Assembly: GCF_001485475.2 (NCBI RefSeq)
Contig: NZ_DF977003.1
Coordinates: forward strand, 434,001 to 498,000
Direction: 5' to 3'
Length of the DNA stretch: 64,000 bases
Source: Tepidanaerobacter syntrophicus
GTDB taxonomy: Bacteria; Bacillota; Thermosediminibacteria; Thermosediminibacterales; Tepidanaerobacteraceae
The notes under the pieces are model-generated. The model saw nothing but the letters and a program-made list of their open reading frames with translations, did not search any database and had not been told where the DNA came from. Made by a program: the position numbers and the translations under genes. This document shows positions 54,357 through 63,775 of the stretch, piece after piece (position 1 is the stretch's first letter; each line of letters opens with the position of its first letter).

Positions 54357-55436
54357 TTAAACTTTTTTTGTAGACTTATTTAATGGAGGTATTATCCCTG
54401 AATGAATCAATGCTCTTACTACTACTACAACAAGAGGGCCTATAAACAAGCCTATCCAGCCCAAAAATTCTATACCAAAATATATGGAAATTAAAGTTAG
54501 CATAGGGTCAACATTCAGGTTTTGTCCTATAATTTTCGCTTGCAGGACCTGCCTCGTTCCAAGTACCACAATATATAATATAAGCAAGCTTACAGCAAAA
54601 CCTATTTTATTTACTATCACTGAAAAAATTATCCATGGTATAAATATCAAGCTTGGTCCAAATATAGGTACAAGGTCTAATAGCCCACAAATCAATCCTA
54701 AAATCAGCGCATAGTCCACCTTTAAAATGTAAAAACCTGCAATAGTAATTATAGTAGAAATCATGACTAGTATTATCTGCGCTTTTATCAAACGAAAAAA
54801 CGATAAAATAATCTCAATTTGTACAGAACGCACCCTTTCCTGAATTTGCTCAGGAAAAAGATTCTTTATTGATTCAATGATTTTATTTTTGTCTTTGGTA
54901 AGAAAATAAGTAAACAAAAATACAAAAATTATTACGAAGAAAATATTAATAAATAAATTTGGAACAAGCCATATCTTATCAACTAAGAAACTGTAGTACT
55001 CAGATATTTTGTTAGTGATCATTAATAATATTTGATCTACATTAGCCTTTAAATAAGTTATGACTTCATCGGGTATACTTGATGAAAACTTACCTATGGA
55101 TTGTAATATTTTATCAAAGATCGAATTGAAATATTCCCGCTGCATAGGCAGTAAATTTATCAGCCGCGCAAGCTCGAAAACAAAACGTGCAGCCATTACA
55201 AATAAAAGATAGCCTAATCCACAGAATAAAAGAGTAAGAAAGATTATCGTAACTACTCCCCGAGAAAAACCTGTCTTTTTTTCAACAAAACTCACCGGTG
55301 TATCAATTATTATAGCAAAAATTACAGCAATAACTAAAGGAAGTAAGTGCCTGAAAGATAAGATAATCAAAAACGCGCTTATTATTACAGCTAAAATCAG
55401 CATGATTATAGGCGCATACGGACTTTTTGTTTTCAT
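54357..55436 (-). CDS. AI-2E/PerM family membrane protein (YtvI-like)
   Basis: 359 residues with about eight hydrophobic segments: two N-terminal, several between 150 and 340, and a hydrophilic middle (SIGKFSSSIPDEVITYLKAN). The LGLICGLLDLVPIFGPSLIFIPW patch and the final GPLVVVVVRALI are family hallmarks. Family members include transporters and the sporulation membrane protein YtvI; which applies is unclear. ATG overlaps the cdsA stop. It occupies the place normally held by dxr between cdsA and rseP. Confidence 0.82.
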   Translation of the reverse strand: MKTKSPYAPIIMLILAVIISAFLIILSFRHLLPLVIAVIFAIIIDTPVSFVEKKTGFSRGVVTIIFLTLLFCGLGYLLFVMAARFVFELARLINLLPMQREYFNSIFDKILQSIGKFSSSIPDEVITYLKANVDQILLMITNKISEYYSFLVDKIWLVPNLFINIFFVIIFVFLFTYFLTKDKNKIIESIKNLFPEQIQERVRSVQIEIILSFFRLIKAQIILVMISTIITIAGFYILKVDYALILGLICGLLDLVPIFGPSLIFIPWIIFSVIVNKIGFAVSLLILYIVVLGTRQVLQAKIIGQNLNVDPMLTLISIYFGIEFLGWIGLFIGPLVVVVVRALIHSGIIPPLNKSTKKV

Positions 55437-56245
55437 CAAAAACCACCCTTTTGAAGTATGAACAAAATATAAATATATGCTACGGGAAAGGAAAACAGGG
55501 CACTGTCAAGTCTATCAAGCACTCCACCGTGACCGGGAATTATATTGGAAAAATCCTTTAAATTGCAATAGCGCTTAATTAAGGAAGCTGCCAGATCACC
55601 GGCTTGCGAGAAAAGTGAGATCAAAAAGCCCAATGCAATTACGTAAACCATAGCTGCTTCGGGTATAAAATACTTAGCAAAAATGGCACACGCAAGCACA
55701 CTAAATAAAATGCCACCCATACTTCCTTCTAAAGTTTTTTTTGGACTAATAGTAGGGGCTAACAGTCTTTTTCCAAACACAATTCCTATAAAAAATGCAC
55801 CGGTATCACATGCCCAGATTGTAATGAATATCCACCAAGTAAGAATTGTTCCATTCGGAAGATTTCTAACTAAAATAATACACATAAACAAAAAGGATGT
55901 ATATGCAAAAGAAAAAATACTAAAAACAGAATCAGTCAAAGACTTTTTATTATTGTTGAGCAGATTATATAGAAATGTTATAATAATAATCAAAATTATA
56001 GCAAAATACGCCAAAATAAAATCAAAGTCTACCGAAAAATTAGCAAAATAAAGTAATATTGCGGCTACAGCAGCATCTAAAACAAGATTTATGCTGATGC
56101 CTTTTTGTTTAAAGGCATTGCTTAGCTCATAAAGTGCGCATAAGTTTAATATATAGATGCCAAGATAAAATATCCAGTTGCCTGTATTTATTATGTATCC
56201 TAAAAGCAGTATTCCAATAACAGCGCTGATAATTCTTGTAAGCAT
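55436..56245 (-). CDS. cdsA: Phosphatidate cytidylyltransferase
   Basis: 269-residue integral membrane enzyme making CDP-diacylglycerol from phosphatidate and CTP. The CDP-DAG signature SLIKRYCNLKDFSNIIPGHGG...DRLDS is at the C-terminus; seven to eight transmembrane segments precede it, with SPKKTLEGSMGG in between. ATG after GGTGG. Follows uppS by 13 bp. Confidence 0.95.
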   Translation of the reverse strand: MLTRIISAVIGILLLGYIINTGNWIFYLGIYILNLCALYELSNAFKQKGISINLVLDAAVAAILLYFANFSVDFDFILAYFAIILIIIITFLYNLLNNNKKSLTDSVFSIFSFAYTSFLFMCIILVRNLPNGTILTWWIFITIWACDTGAFFIGIVFGKRLLAPTISPKKTLEGSMGGILFSVLACAIFAKYFIPEAAMVYVIALGFLISLFSQAGDLAASLIKRYCNLKDFSNIIPGHGGVLDRLDSALFSFPVAYIYILFILQKGGF

Positions 56246-56258
56246 CAATCCACCCGCT

Positions 56259-57002
56259 TTACTTTTTTAAACCCCCAAATCTTCGTTCTCGCGTTTGGTA
56301 ATCATAAATTGCACAAATCAGATCTTCTTCTTTAAAGTCAGGCCAATATGTTTGGGTAAACCATAATTCCGAGTAAGCAATTTGCCATAATAAAAAGTTG
56401 CTTATTCTCAGTTCTCCACTTGGCCTTATCAGCAAATCCGGATCCGGAAGTCCGTATGTGTATAAATATTGCTCAAACAATTTCTCATCAATCTTATCAA
56501 TGCATAAATCTCCATTTAAAACATCAGTGCATATATTTTTACAGGCAAAGAGGATTTCGCTGCGTCCTCCATAGTTTAAAGCTATATTTAAAATTAGGCC
56601 TGAATTATTTTGAGTTTTTGTCATACTCTTTCTTATCTGATCAGCAATTTTTTCAGGTAGTTCTTCCCAATTTCCGCTTATTACTATTTTAACATTATTT
56701 TTATGGAGGGCATCTACCTCTTTTTTAAAATAATAGAGCAGTAGATTCATTAGTGAGCTTACTTCTTCAATGGGCCTTTTCCAATTCTCTGTAGAAAATG
56801 CAAAAACAGTTAATACTTTAATTTTAAGTTTTGAGCAAGATTCCACAATACTTTTTAGGGTTTCTGCGCCCGCCCAATGGCCAGCTATCCTTGGAAGCCC
56901 GTTTTTTTGCGCCCACCTGCCGTTTCCATCCATAATAATTGCTATATGCTGTGGCATTTTATCGGGTGATAGTTTTTTTATATTATTTAACGTTTCTTTC
57001 AC
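56259..57002 (-). CDS. uppS: Isoprenyl transferase (undecaprenyl-PP synthase)
   Basis: 247-residue cis-prenyltransferase: HIAIIMDGNGRWAQKNGLPR with the catalytic Asp, GHWAGAETLK, LTVFAFSTENWKRP, and C-terminal DLLIRPSGELRISNFLLWQ. Makes the C55 lipid carrier for cell wall synthesis. GTG start 9 nt after GGGGG. A terminator separates it from frr. Confidence 0.95.
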   Translation of the reverse strand: MKETLNNIKKLSPDKMPQHIAIIMDGNGRWAQKNGLPRIAGHWAGAETLKSIVESCSKLKIKVLTVFAFSTENWKRPIEEVSSLMNLLLYYFKKEVDALHKNNVKIVISGNWEELPEKIADQIRKSMTKTQNNSGLILNIALNYGGRSEILFACKNICTDVLNGDLCIDKIDEKLFEQYLYTYGLPDPDLLIRPSGELRISNFLLWQIAYSELWFTQTYWPDFKEEDLICAIYDYQTRERRFGGLKK

Positions 57003-57025
57003 GGATATACGCCCCCAGTTTGTGC

Positions 57026-57054
57026 AAAAAGATCCCCTCTCCGGCGAGGGGATC
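57026..57054 (-). terminator. Intrinsic terminator after frr
   Basis: 9-bp GC-rich stem (57031-57039 and 57046-57054, GATCCCCTC), 6-nt loop, followed on the minus strand by TTTTT. Confidence 0.88.
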
Positions 57055-57058
57055 GCAG

Positions 57059-57087
57059 ATTAAATATTTAGCCTCGGCTGGAATCAA
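57059..57087 (-). promoter_or_regulatory. Possible promoter for uppS-cdsA placed before the frr terminator
   Basis: Minus-strand TTGATT (57087-57082) and TTTAAT (57064-57059) spaced 17 nt, just after the frr stop. Transcripts starting here would have to cross the terminator at 57026-57054. Confidence 0.35.
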
Positions 57088-57090
57088 GTT

Positions 57091-57648
57091 TTACACTTCC
57101 ATTATATCAGTTTCTTTAGCTGCTAGCATCTTGTCTACTTCTTCTATGTATTTATCGGTTAATTTTTGGATTTCTTCCTGAGAACGCTTCAACTCATCTT
57201 CAGAAATTTCTCCACTTTTTTCCATTTTCTTCAAATTTTCATTGTATTCACGGCGAATATTTCTTATAGATACTCTAGCTTCTTCGGCCTTTTTCTTGGC
57301 CAATTTTAAAAGTTCCTGCCTTCTTTCTGAAGTAAGTTCAGGCAAAACAAGCCTTATAACTTTACCATCGTTATTCGGGGTAAGTCGAAGATCTGATTTT
57401 AAAATTGCCTTTTCTATGACTCCAAGCATTTTAATATCCCAAGGTTGTATCACTATCATCTTTGGTTCCGGAACGCTTATTGAAGCGATCTGATTTATCG
57501 GAACCGGCGAACCGTAGTAATCTACATATATCTTGTCTAAAAGTGAAGCCGACGCCCTGCCGGTTCGTATAACGACAAATTCCGATTTTAACTTTGACAG
57601 CACTTCCTTCATTTCTTTTTCCATTTCCGTATATATGCTCTTATCCAA
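57091..57648 (-). CDS. frr: Ribosome recycling factor
   Basis: 185 residues, standard length. Three-helix-bundle segments: [41 protein letters not shown], and the C-terminal helix with [20 protein letters not shown]. Splits post-termination ribosomes together with EF-G. Follows pyrH by 6 bp. Confidence 0.98.
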   Translation of the reverse strand: MDKSIYTEMEKEMKEVLSKLKSEFVVIRTGRASASLLDKIYVDYYGSPVPINQIASISVPEPKMIVIQPWDIKMLGVIEKAILKSDLRLTPNNDGKVIRLVLPELTSERRQELLKLAKKKAEEARVSIRNIRREYNENLKKMEKSGEISEDELKRSQEEIQKLTDKYIEEVDKMLAAKETDIMEV

Positions 57649-57654
57649 GCAAAA

Positions 57655-58398
<744 letters not shown>

Positions 58399-58427
58399 CT
58401 ATTTAATTGGTAAAATCCTCTTTTTTA

Positions 58428-58461
58428 AAAAAGAGACACTTAAAAAATAGTGTCTCTTTTT
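58428..58461 (-). terminator. Intrinsic terminator after tsf
   Basis: 13-bp stem (58428-58440 and 58449-58461, AAAAAGAGACACT), 8-nt loop, starting about 5 bp after the tsf stop and flanked by A and T runs on both sides. Confidence 0.85.
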
Positions 58462-58466
58462 GCTGT

Positions 58467-59093
58467 TTAACTGCAGCAGCATCCACTCTCGGTGTTTTCC
58501 AGTGTTTCTCCTTTTTCGAATCTTACAAAACGGCTAATAACTATATTCTCACCGAGTAATGCAATTTTTTCCGTTAACAGCTGTGAAATGTTTTTATCAG
58601 GATCTTTAATAAAAGGTTGTTCCAAAAGACAATTTTCTTCGTAAAACTTTTCAAGTTTTCCATCGACAATTTTATCAACTATATTCTCGGGCTTGCCTTC
58701 GTTTAAAGCTTGTGTCCTAAATATTTCTCGTTCTTGATTAATTACATCAGCAGGAACCATATCCCTTGAAAGATATTTAGGATTTGAAGCAGCTACCTGC
58801 ATCGCAATGTCTTTTGCAAACCTTCTAAATTCTTCGTTTCTTGCAACAAAGTCAGTCTCACAGTTAACCTCTACCAAAACTCCAATTCTTCCGTCGCCAT
58901 GGACATATGCTTCTATAACACCTTCGGTGGCTACTCTGCTTTGCTTCTTTGCGGCTTTAGCCAAGCCTCTTTCCCTCAAAATTACTATAGCCTTCTCTAT
59001 ATCTCCGTCTGCTTCGGTTAATGCATTCTTACAGTCCATAATTCCTGCGCCTGTCTTTTCGCGCAGCTCTTTAACCTGTTGTGGAGTAATCAT
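58467..59093 (-). CDS. tsf: Elongation factor Ts
   Basis: 208 residues. N-terminal UBA-like [22 protein letters not shown], core [17 protein letters not shown], and the end [14 protein letters not shown]. The last residues read SGCCCS, a cysteine-rich tail in place of the usual continuation of the C-terminal helix. ATG 59093 is 10 nt after AGGAGG; a GTG three codons earlier is too close to it. Nucleotide-exchange factor for EF-Tu. Confidence 0.95.
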   Translation of the reverse strand: MITPQQVKELREKTGAGIMDCKNALTEADGDIEKAIVILRERGLAKAAKKQSRVATEGVIEAYVHGDGRIGVLVEVNCETDFVARNEEFRRFAKDIAMQVAASNPKYLSRDMVPADVINQEREIFRTQALNEGKPENIVDKIVDGKLEKFYEENCLLEQPFIKDPDKNISQLLTEKIALLGENIVISRFVRFEKGETLENTESGCCCS

Positions 59094-59115
59094 AAAGCAC
59101 AAACCTCCTCATTTT

Positions 59116-59151
59116 TGAAATAAAAGGTAAGGGTAGTTAACGCCCTTACCT
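59116..59151 (-). terminator. Terminator between rpsB and tsf
   Basis: 9-bp stem (59125-59133 and 59143-59151, AGGTAAGGG), 9-nt loop, then TTTTATTTC on the minus strand. It probably reduces tsf expression relative to rpsB. Confidence 0.78.
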
Positions 59152-59160
59152 AAAGTGTGT

Positions 59161-59862
59161 TCATTCAGCCGCTAACTGTTCTCCCTGTCTACCCTCGATT
59201 ACAGCATCGGCAATCTTTTCTGTTATCAATTTAACAGCTCTTATAGCATCGTCGTTTCCGGGTATTACATAATCTATCTCGTCTGGATCACAGTTTGTAT
59301 CGACAATTGCGATTAATGGTATTTGCAGTTTTCTCGCTTCCTGAACGGCTATCCGTTCCTTTCTGGGATCAACAACAAAAACTGCTTGGGGGAGTTCTGT
59401 CATATTTTTTATACCGCTTAAGTTCTTCTCTAATCTTTCCTTTTCATGACGTAAATTAATTACTTCTTTTTTTGGAAGAACTTCAAAAACTCCTTCTTCC
59501 TCCATTTTCTCTAGCTCATGGAGCCTATCAATTCTTTTACGGATAGTCTTGAAGTTTGTAAGCATTCCGCCGAGCCAACGCTGATTGACATAGTACATTC
59601 CACATCTTTCGGCTTCTTCTTTAATAGATTCTTGGGCCTGTTTTTTTGTACCCACGAATAAAATGGTGCCGCCCTCTGCGGAAATATTTTTTACAAACTC
59701 ATAGGCCTCCTCCATTTTCTTTACCGTTTTTTGAAGGTCTATGATATATATTCCATTTCTTTCGGTAAAGATGTATTCCTTCATTTTGGGGTTCCATCTT
59801 CTTGTTTGATGCCCAAAATGAACTCCCGCTTCTAATAGTTGTTTCATTGAAATAATTGACAT
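59161..59862 (-). CDS. rpsB: 30S ribosomal protein S2
   Basis: 233 residues. [54 protein letters not shown], and [22 protein letters not shown] are diagnostic. Start ATG 59862 behind GGGAGGTG; the frame is open 15 codons further upstream across the ribosome site and is not used. Confidence 0.98.
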   Translation of the reverse strand: MSIISMKQLLEAGVHFGHQTRRWNPKMKEYIFTERNGIYIIDLQKTVKKMEEAYEFVKNISAEGGTILFVGTKKQAQESIKEEAERCGMYYVNQRWLGGMLTNFKTIRKRIDRLHELEKMEEEGVFEVLPKKEVINLRHEKERLEKNLSGIKNMTELPQAVFVVDPRKERIAVQEARKLQIPLIAIVDTNCDPDEIDYVIPGNDDAIRAVKLITEKIADAVIEGRQGEQLAAE

Positions 59863-59903
59863 TTTTTCACCTCCCGGTTTTATTCCTCTACCGGCTTCAT
59901 TGA

Positions 59904-59933
59904 TCAAAGGAACCTAAAAGGTACCGCCTTTGA
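59904..59933 (-). promoter_or_regulatory. Hairpin in the rpsB leader
   Basis: TCAAAGG pairs with CCTTTGA (59904-59910 and 59927-59933), with an inner ACC/GGT pairing. It lies in the roughly 100-nt leader between promoter and start. It could be an S2 autoregulatory element; S2 leaders are known in other groups but no match was tested. Confidence 0.4.
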
Positions 59934-59967
59934 AAATCCACCGATATGTGTATTTTTACCGTGTGTT

Positions 59968-59996
59968 AGTATACCATAAAAGCTTCATCAGCGCAA
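59968..59996 (-). promoter_or_regulatory. rpsB promoter
   Basis: Extended -10 TGGTATACT (box 59973-59968), 17-nt spacer, weak -35 TTGCGC (59996-59991). Like the udg and rimP promoters it relies on TGGTATA. Confidence 0.6.
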
Positions 59997-60074
59997 GGAC
60001 CTAAAACTAAAATTTTTATGTGATTTTATCTCTTTTCTCCGATTAACTGTAACTTGCAAAATGTTTATTGTAAT

Positions 60075-60096
60075 AAAAAACGCCGTATATTCGGCG
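60075..60096 (-). terminator. Terminator of the chemotaxis/flagellar operon
   Basis: 5-bp GC stem (CGCCG 60081-60085 and CGGCG 60092-60096), 6-nt loop, followed on the minus strand by TTTTTTATT. About 45 bp after the last gene. Confidence 0.8.
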
Positions 60097-60139
60097 AATA
60101 AATATTGGGCAGCATGATTTTACGAAAATTTACCAAGCA

Positions 60140-60436
60140 CTAAATCCTTACATCAAGATGACGATTAAGTTTTTTATTAGCTTCTTTCGTTTCTTCCTTT
60201 TTCTTTTTGCCTTTCGAACTACCTTTTTGGTTACTTCGTTGCTCTTGTCGGAACTCTGCCTTTTCGATCTGGTCTCGTTCAGTGATTTTTTGTCTTTTAG
60301 TTTTAATCTGTTCTTGAAAGCCTGCGGCAAGAATAGCCTTGTTGTCATCAATATTTTCATTTATAACATTTTGTACTTTTGCAATTTCTGTAGCTTTTGG
60401 TACAATCATCTGCATATCTATCGGTTTTATCGCCAT
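60140..60436 (-). CDS. Small Lys/Glu-rich protein at the end of the flagellar operon
   Basis: 98 residues from ATG 60436 (MAIKPIDMQMIVPKATEIAK); three further codons upstream are possible. The N-terminal 20 residues look conserved and structured; the rest is helical and highly charged, ending in a Lys-rich stretch (KGKKKKEETKEANKKL). No domain or membrane segment. I recall similarly sized proteins beginning with KPIDxQ at this position in other clostridial flagellar clusters, but cannot name a function. It starts 10 nt after the DUF342 gene and precedes the terminator. Confidence 0.7.
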   Translation of the reverse strand: MAIKPIDMQMIVPKATEIAKVQNVINENIDDNKAILAAGFQEQIKTKRQKITERDQIEKAEFRQEQRSNQKGSSKGKKKKEETKEANKKLNRHLDVRI

Positions 60437-60445
60437 TATAAACAC

Positions 60446-61897
60446 CTAACCTTCATAAGGTCCAAATTTTATTTGGCCTCCATAATTGTAAAAGGTTACA
60501 TGGTCAATTTTATCTCTAATTTTTAAACTGGCATTGCCAATAATTATATTCACGCCTGCATAGCATACATCAGAAGCAGATATGTTCGCTTTATCTGAAT
60601 ATGAAATTGCAAGGTCGAGATTTTCTTTTTCAATCAAAAGCTCTGATTTTTCTTCAACTAATACATCTTTAGTGCTAAGAAGTTTTTCAAGGAGGGTTTC
60701 TTTTTCGGGTGAAAGCTGATCTGCTTCCTTGAGTTTTTCCAGCACCGGCACAGCCTGTTCAATTTTATGCAAATCTGATTCGATTGCATGAAGCTTATTA
60801 CATATTTCTTGATATTTGAGCTTTAAGGACGGGTTCATGCCTACCTCGAGTTCTGTATAGGTGCACATTGGAGAACCTATTGTTTTGGCAACAATTTTTT
60901 CTCCTGCCCTTGCAACACCCCCTACTATCAGACCCTTTTTCCCTTTTGCCGTTATATTTTTGCCGGCCGAAAGAGAGCTGTGCATAGATGCATCTAAAAT
61001 CTCAATATTTTCCCCAGCTTCAGCAGTTGCATTTTCTATGTATCTTGCTGTAATTGAGCCATTGGCTTTCAAATATCCCTTTCCCTGTCCCTGCACTCCT
61101 CTTTTTATTATAATATTGCCCTCTGATTCGATCTCGGCTGCCTCGACTATTCCGTTTATCTCTATATCTCCTGCAGATTTAATGCTAAAACCGCTTTTTA
61201 CATTCCCAAATACAGTTATGCTCCCTAAAAAATCAATATTTCCCGTTGCAGGCCCTACATCACCTTTTATTTCTAAAACAGGTAAAACACTTATTTTGTT
61301 ACCGCTAATAATAGGCTGGCCGTCTATGTTCGCAAAAAGTTTCTTCTTATCATCTGACATTACTACATTTTTGCCTATAATAATTCTTGCTTCTCTTCCA
61401 TTTTTCGCCTTAACAGGCTTGCCCTTTACAGTTTTGCCCGGCGTCCCTTTTGTTGGTGGAAATATTTCTGCAATCAACTGGCCTTTCTTAACATTGATTA
61501 TGATGTCAAGATTATAATAATCAGCGGTACCATCGGCAAGTATTTTGGGTTTTGCTTCTTGTTTAAGATCAAAATGGTATTTCACATAGCCATCCTTGCC
61601 ATCAACGGGCGCAGTGCCTGACGCTATCTTGATAGGCTTGTTCAAAATTCTTTTTGTAAGTATTTCTTTAATTAAATCATAATTTAGCCCATAAGTTATA
61701 TTTTTTGCATCTAGCTCTTTTAAAACGGTATCAAAGTCAGGCAAATTTTCGGTGCCTCTTGGCGAAATTATACACAGCGTAGCTTCCATTTCATCTTTAC
61801 TTATATCTATTTCTATTTTTGCGTCATTTTCTGTATTATTTTTGCTATCTTCAGAAACGTTTGCTTCTTCTAATTTTTTATTGTCATCAGCCCCCAC
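60446..61897 (-). CDS. DUF342 / FapA family protein
   Basis: 483 residues. The N-terminal part is acidic; the middle is a right-handed beta-helix (GNIDFLGSITVFGNVKSGFSIKSAGDIEINGIVEAAEIES and following, about 210-330), and the C-terminus has a coiled coil (about 350-430) and a closing beta segment. Such proteins are encoded in polar flagellar operons and are thought to help flagellar placement or assembly. GTG start 9 nt after AGGAG. Follows the sigma factor. Confidence 0.85.
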   Translation of the reverse strand: MGADDNKKLEEANVSEDSKNNTENDAKIEIDISKDEMEATLCIISPRGTENLPDFDTVLKELDAKNITYGLNYDLIKEILTKRILNKPIKIASGTAPVDGKDGYVKYHFDLKQEAKPKILADGTADYYNLDIIINVKKGQLIAEIFPPTKGTPGKTVKGKPVKAKNGREARIIIGKNVVMSDDKKKLFANIDGQPIISGNKISVLPVLEIKGDVGPATGNIDFLGSITVFGNVKSGFSIKSAGDIEINGIVEAAEIESEGNIIIKRGVQGQGKGYLKANGSITARYIENATAEAGENIEILDASMHSSLSAGKNITAKGKKGLIVGGVARAGEKIVAKTIGSPMCTYTELEVGMNPSLKLKYQEICNKLHAIESDLHKIEQAVPVLEKLKEADQLSPEKETLLEKLLSTKDVLVEEKSELLIEKENLDLAISYSDKANISASDVCYAGVNIIIGNASLKIRDKIDHVTFYNYGGQIKFGPYEG

Positions 61898-61915
61898 TAT
61901 CCAACACTCCTTTGA

Positions 61916-62659
61916 TTATGAAACTTTTTTTCGACTCAGATGGCCCCGCAATCTAAGTATAGCCTTTGTATGAAGCTGAGATATCCTTCCTTGAGAAAGT
62001 TCCATAACTTCCGCAATCTCTTTAAAATTTAAATCTTCATAGTAATAAAGAGCTATTACTAGCTTTTCTTGCTGCGGAAGTTTGTTAATTGCATTTGCAA
62101 GTATTCTCTTGGCTTCCTCCCTTTCCGCTTGAATATCGGGCCGCTGAAAATGATTTTTTTCTATATCTTCGTCTGAAATTATTAAGTCGTTAAGAGACAG
62201 GGCATAACCGACTTTAGATATCTCATTATAAATTTCGTCAAGTTCCCTTTTGGTTATACCAAGATATTCACATATATCGCTGTCGTCAGCGGAACGCCCT
62301 AAGATTTGTTCTAATTCTGAAAAAGTGTTTTGGATCGTTTTTGCCTTTTTTCTCGTTTCTTGTGGCACTCCATCTATTTTTCTCAATTCATCTATTATTG
62401 AACCTTTTATTCTTGCATATGCGTAAGTTTCAAATTTGACGCCTTTATTTACATCGTATCTTTCAATTGCCTGGATAAGACCGAATATGCCGTAGCTGAT
62501 AAGATCTTCGTATTCCAAATACGGAGGTAAATTTATATTTAACCTGTTTACTATGTGTTTTACTAATGGAAGATACTTTTCAATCAGCTGTTCTTTGATA
62601 TATTTGTCCTTTGTAGCACTGTAATTTTGCCACAGCTTTTCGGTATTTTGAATTTGCAT
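61916..62659 (-). CDS. FliA/WhiG family sigma factor (SigD)
   Basis: 247 residues. Region 2 (EKYLPLVKHIVNRL, YEDLISYGIFGLIQAIERYD, FETYAYARIKGSIIDELRK), region 3, and region 4 HTH (LPQQEKLVIALYYYEDLNFKEIAEVM) are complete. It directs flagellar and chemotaxis genes. Start ATG 62659 behind GGGGTGTAGGA; a longer frame runs through the cheD end and is not used. Confidence 0.95.
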   Translation of the reverse strand: MQIQNTEKLWQNYSATKDKYIKEQLIEKYLPLVKHIVNRLNINLPPYLEYEDLISYGIFGLIQAIERYDVNKGVKFETYAYARIKGSIIDELRKIDGVPQETRKKAKTIQNTFSELEQILGRSADDSDICEYLGITKRELDEIYNEISKVGYALSLNDLIISDEDIEKNHFQRPDIQAEREEAKRILANAINKLPQQEKLVIALYYYEDLNFKEIAEVMELSQGRISQLHTKAILRLRGHLSRKKVS

Positions 62660-62673
62660 TCCTACACCCCAGA

Positions 62674-63162
62674 TTATAAAATCCTTGTACCATGTCCGAT
62701 GGTTCTGACCGCTAGTCTGCCGTCTTCGCAAAAAAACTCTATCGTACGGCCGTAATTACCTTCTACGTCTTCGGCAATTATTCGGATATTGAGTTGGTTT
62801 AATTTATTTCTTACCGCTTCAACATTTCTCTTTCCGATTTGCATAATATTATTTTCAGACTTTATTTGAAACATTTGAGCTCCACCGGCGATTTTGCTTA
62901 CCATGCGATTTTTACTAGCACCTAGCTTCAGCATTTCTTCAATCAGCACATCAATGGCTGTGTCTGCAAATTTTCCCGGATTGTAATCTTTTTTGCCGCT
63001 AAGAGTGCTGTCGGGCAACATTACATGGGCAAGACCTCCAACTTTTGTTAAGTTGTCATACAGCGTTACTCCGACGCAAGAGCCAAGACCCAATGTGATT
63101 AAACTGTAAGGAGACTTTGCAGCTTTATATTCTGCCATTCCTACTCTGATTGATGTGTTCAA
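62674..63162 (-). CDS. cheD: Chemoreceptor glutamine deamidase CheD
   Basis: 162 residues. The catalytic triad fits T23, C29 and H46 (LITLGLGSCVGV, GGLAHVMLPD), the same spacing as Thermotoga CheD. It deamidates receptor glutamines and stimulates CheC phosphatase; the two genes overlap by 38 nt here. TTG start 7 nt after GGAGTG; an internal ATG at residue 9 has its ribosome site too close. Confidence 0.95.
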   Translation of the reverse strand: MNTSIRVGMAEYKAAKSPYSLITLGLGSCVGVTLYDNLTKVGGLAHVMLPDSTLSGKKDYNPGKFADTAIDVLIEEMLKLGASKNRMVSKIAGGAQMFQIKSENNIMQIGKRNVEAVRNKLNQLNIRIIAEDVEGNYGRTIEFFCEDGRLAVRTIGHGTRIL

Positions 63163-63763
63163 CGGTATTCACTCCAATAGCTTTTAAAAGTAACTGTAAC
63201 GACTTGTCGTCCGGGATTAGGAAATAATGTAGCCTGATGCCATCCAAACCTTCCGTAAATTCGGTATCAATTAAAAATGCAGTATCTCCTATATATCCAT
63301 AAAGACTTAGCGGAAAACTTATAATTGCTCCAGCCATATCAAAAGCAAAGCTTGGAACCGAAATTTTTAAAGAGAGCTTTGTAAAATCTGACAAAGCAGT
63401 AACATATGAGCTTCCCACAATATTTCCAAGTTCCAATAAGGCGGATTTTTCCATTTCTGAAAAATCCATACCATTCTCTCGTTTTGCGTTCAGCAAGATT
63501 TCCGTAAGATGGTATGCATCAATTTCAGGAATCACTATTAAAATATTCCCTTCTATATCTCCGCTTATTCTCATAAAAATTCCTGCAACAAGCTTTTCCG
63601 GTCCGCCAACAGATTGAGAAACTTCATCAAAAGGGATAATCTTTATCTGCGGAACTTTTATTGTAATTTTTTTGCAAAGAAGCATAGATAGCGCTGTAGC
63701 TGCATTACCTGCGCCTATATTTCCTATTTCTCGCAATGCATCCATCTCTAAATCAGAATACAT
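63125..63763 (-). CDS. cheC: CheY-P phosphatase CheC
   Basis: 212 residues, longer than Thermotoga-type CheC by a few. Two pseudo-symmetric active sites: EIGNIGAGNAATAL near residue 12 and ELGNIVGSSYVTAL near 110, both keeping Glu and Asn. It dephosphorylates CheY-P. Overlaps cheD; follows cheW by 12 bp. Confidence 0.94.
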   Translation of the reverse strand: MYSDLEMDALREIGNIGAGNAATALSMLLCKKITIKVPQIKIIPFDEVSQSVGGPEKLVAGIFMRISGDIEGNILIVIPEIDAYHLTEILLNAKRENGMDFSEMEKSALLELGNIVGSSYVTALSDFTKLSLKISVPSFAFDMAGAIISFPLSLYGYIGDTAFLIDTEFTEGLDGIRLHYFLIPDDKSLQLLLKAIGVNTVEHINQSRNGRI

Positions 63764-63775
63764 TTTTAACCACCT

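Noticed and set aside
60148-60360. 70-aa minus-strand frame overlapping the small Lys-rich protein
   Set aside because: Its basic composition is an out-of-frame reading of AAG/AAA-rich codons; no ribosome site was found and the other frame fits the operon spacing.
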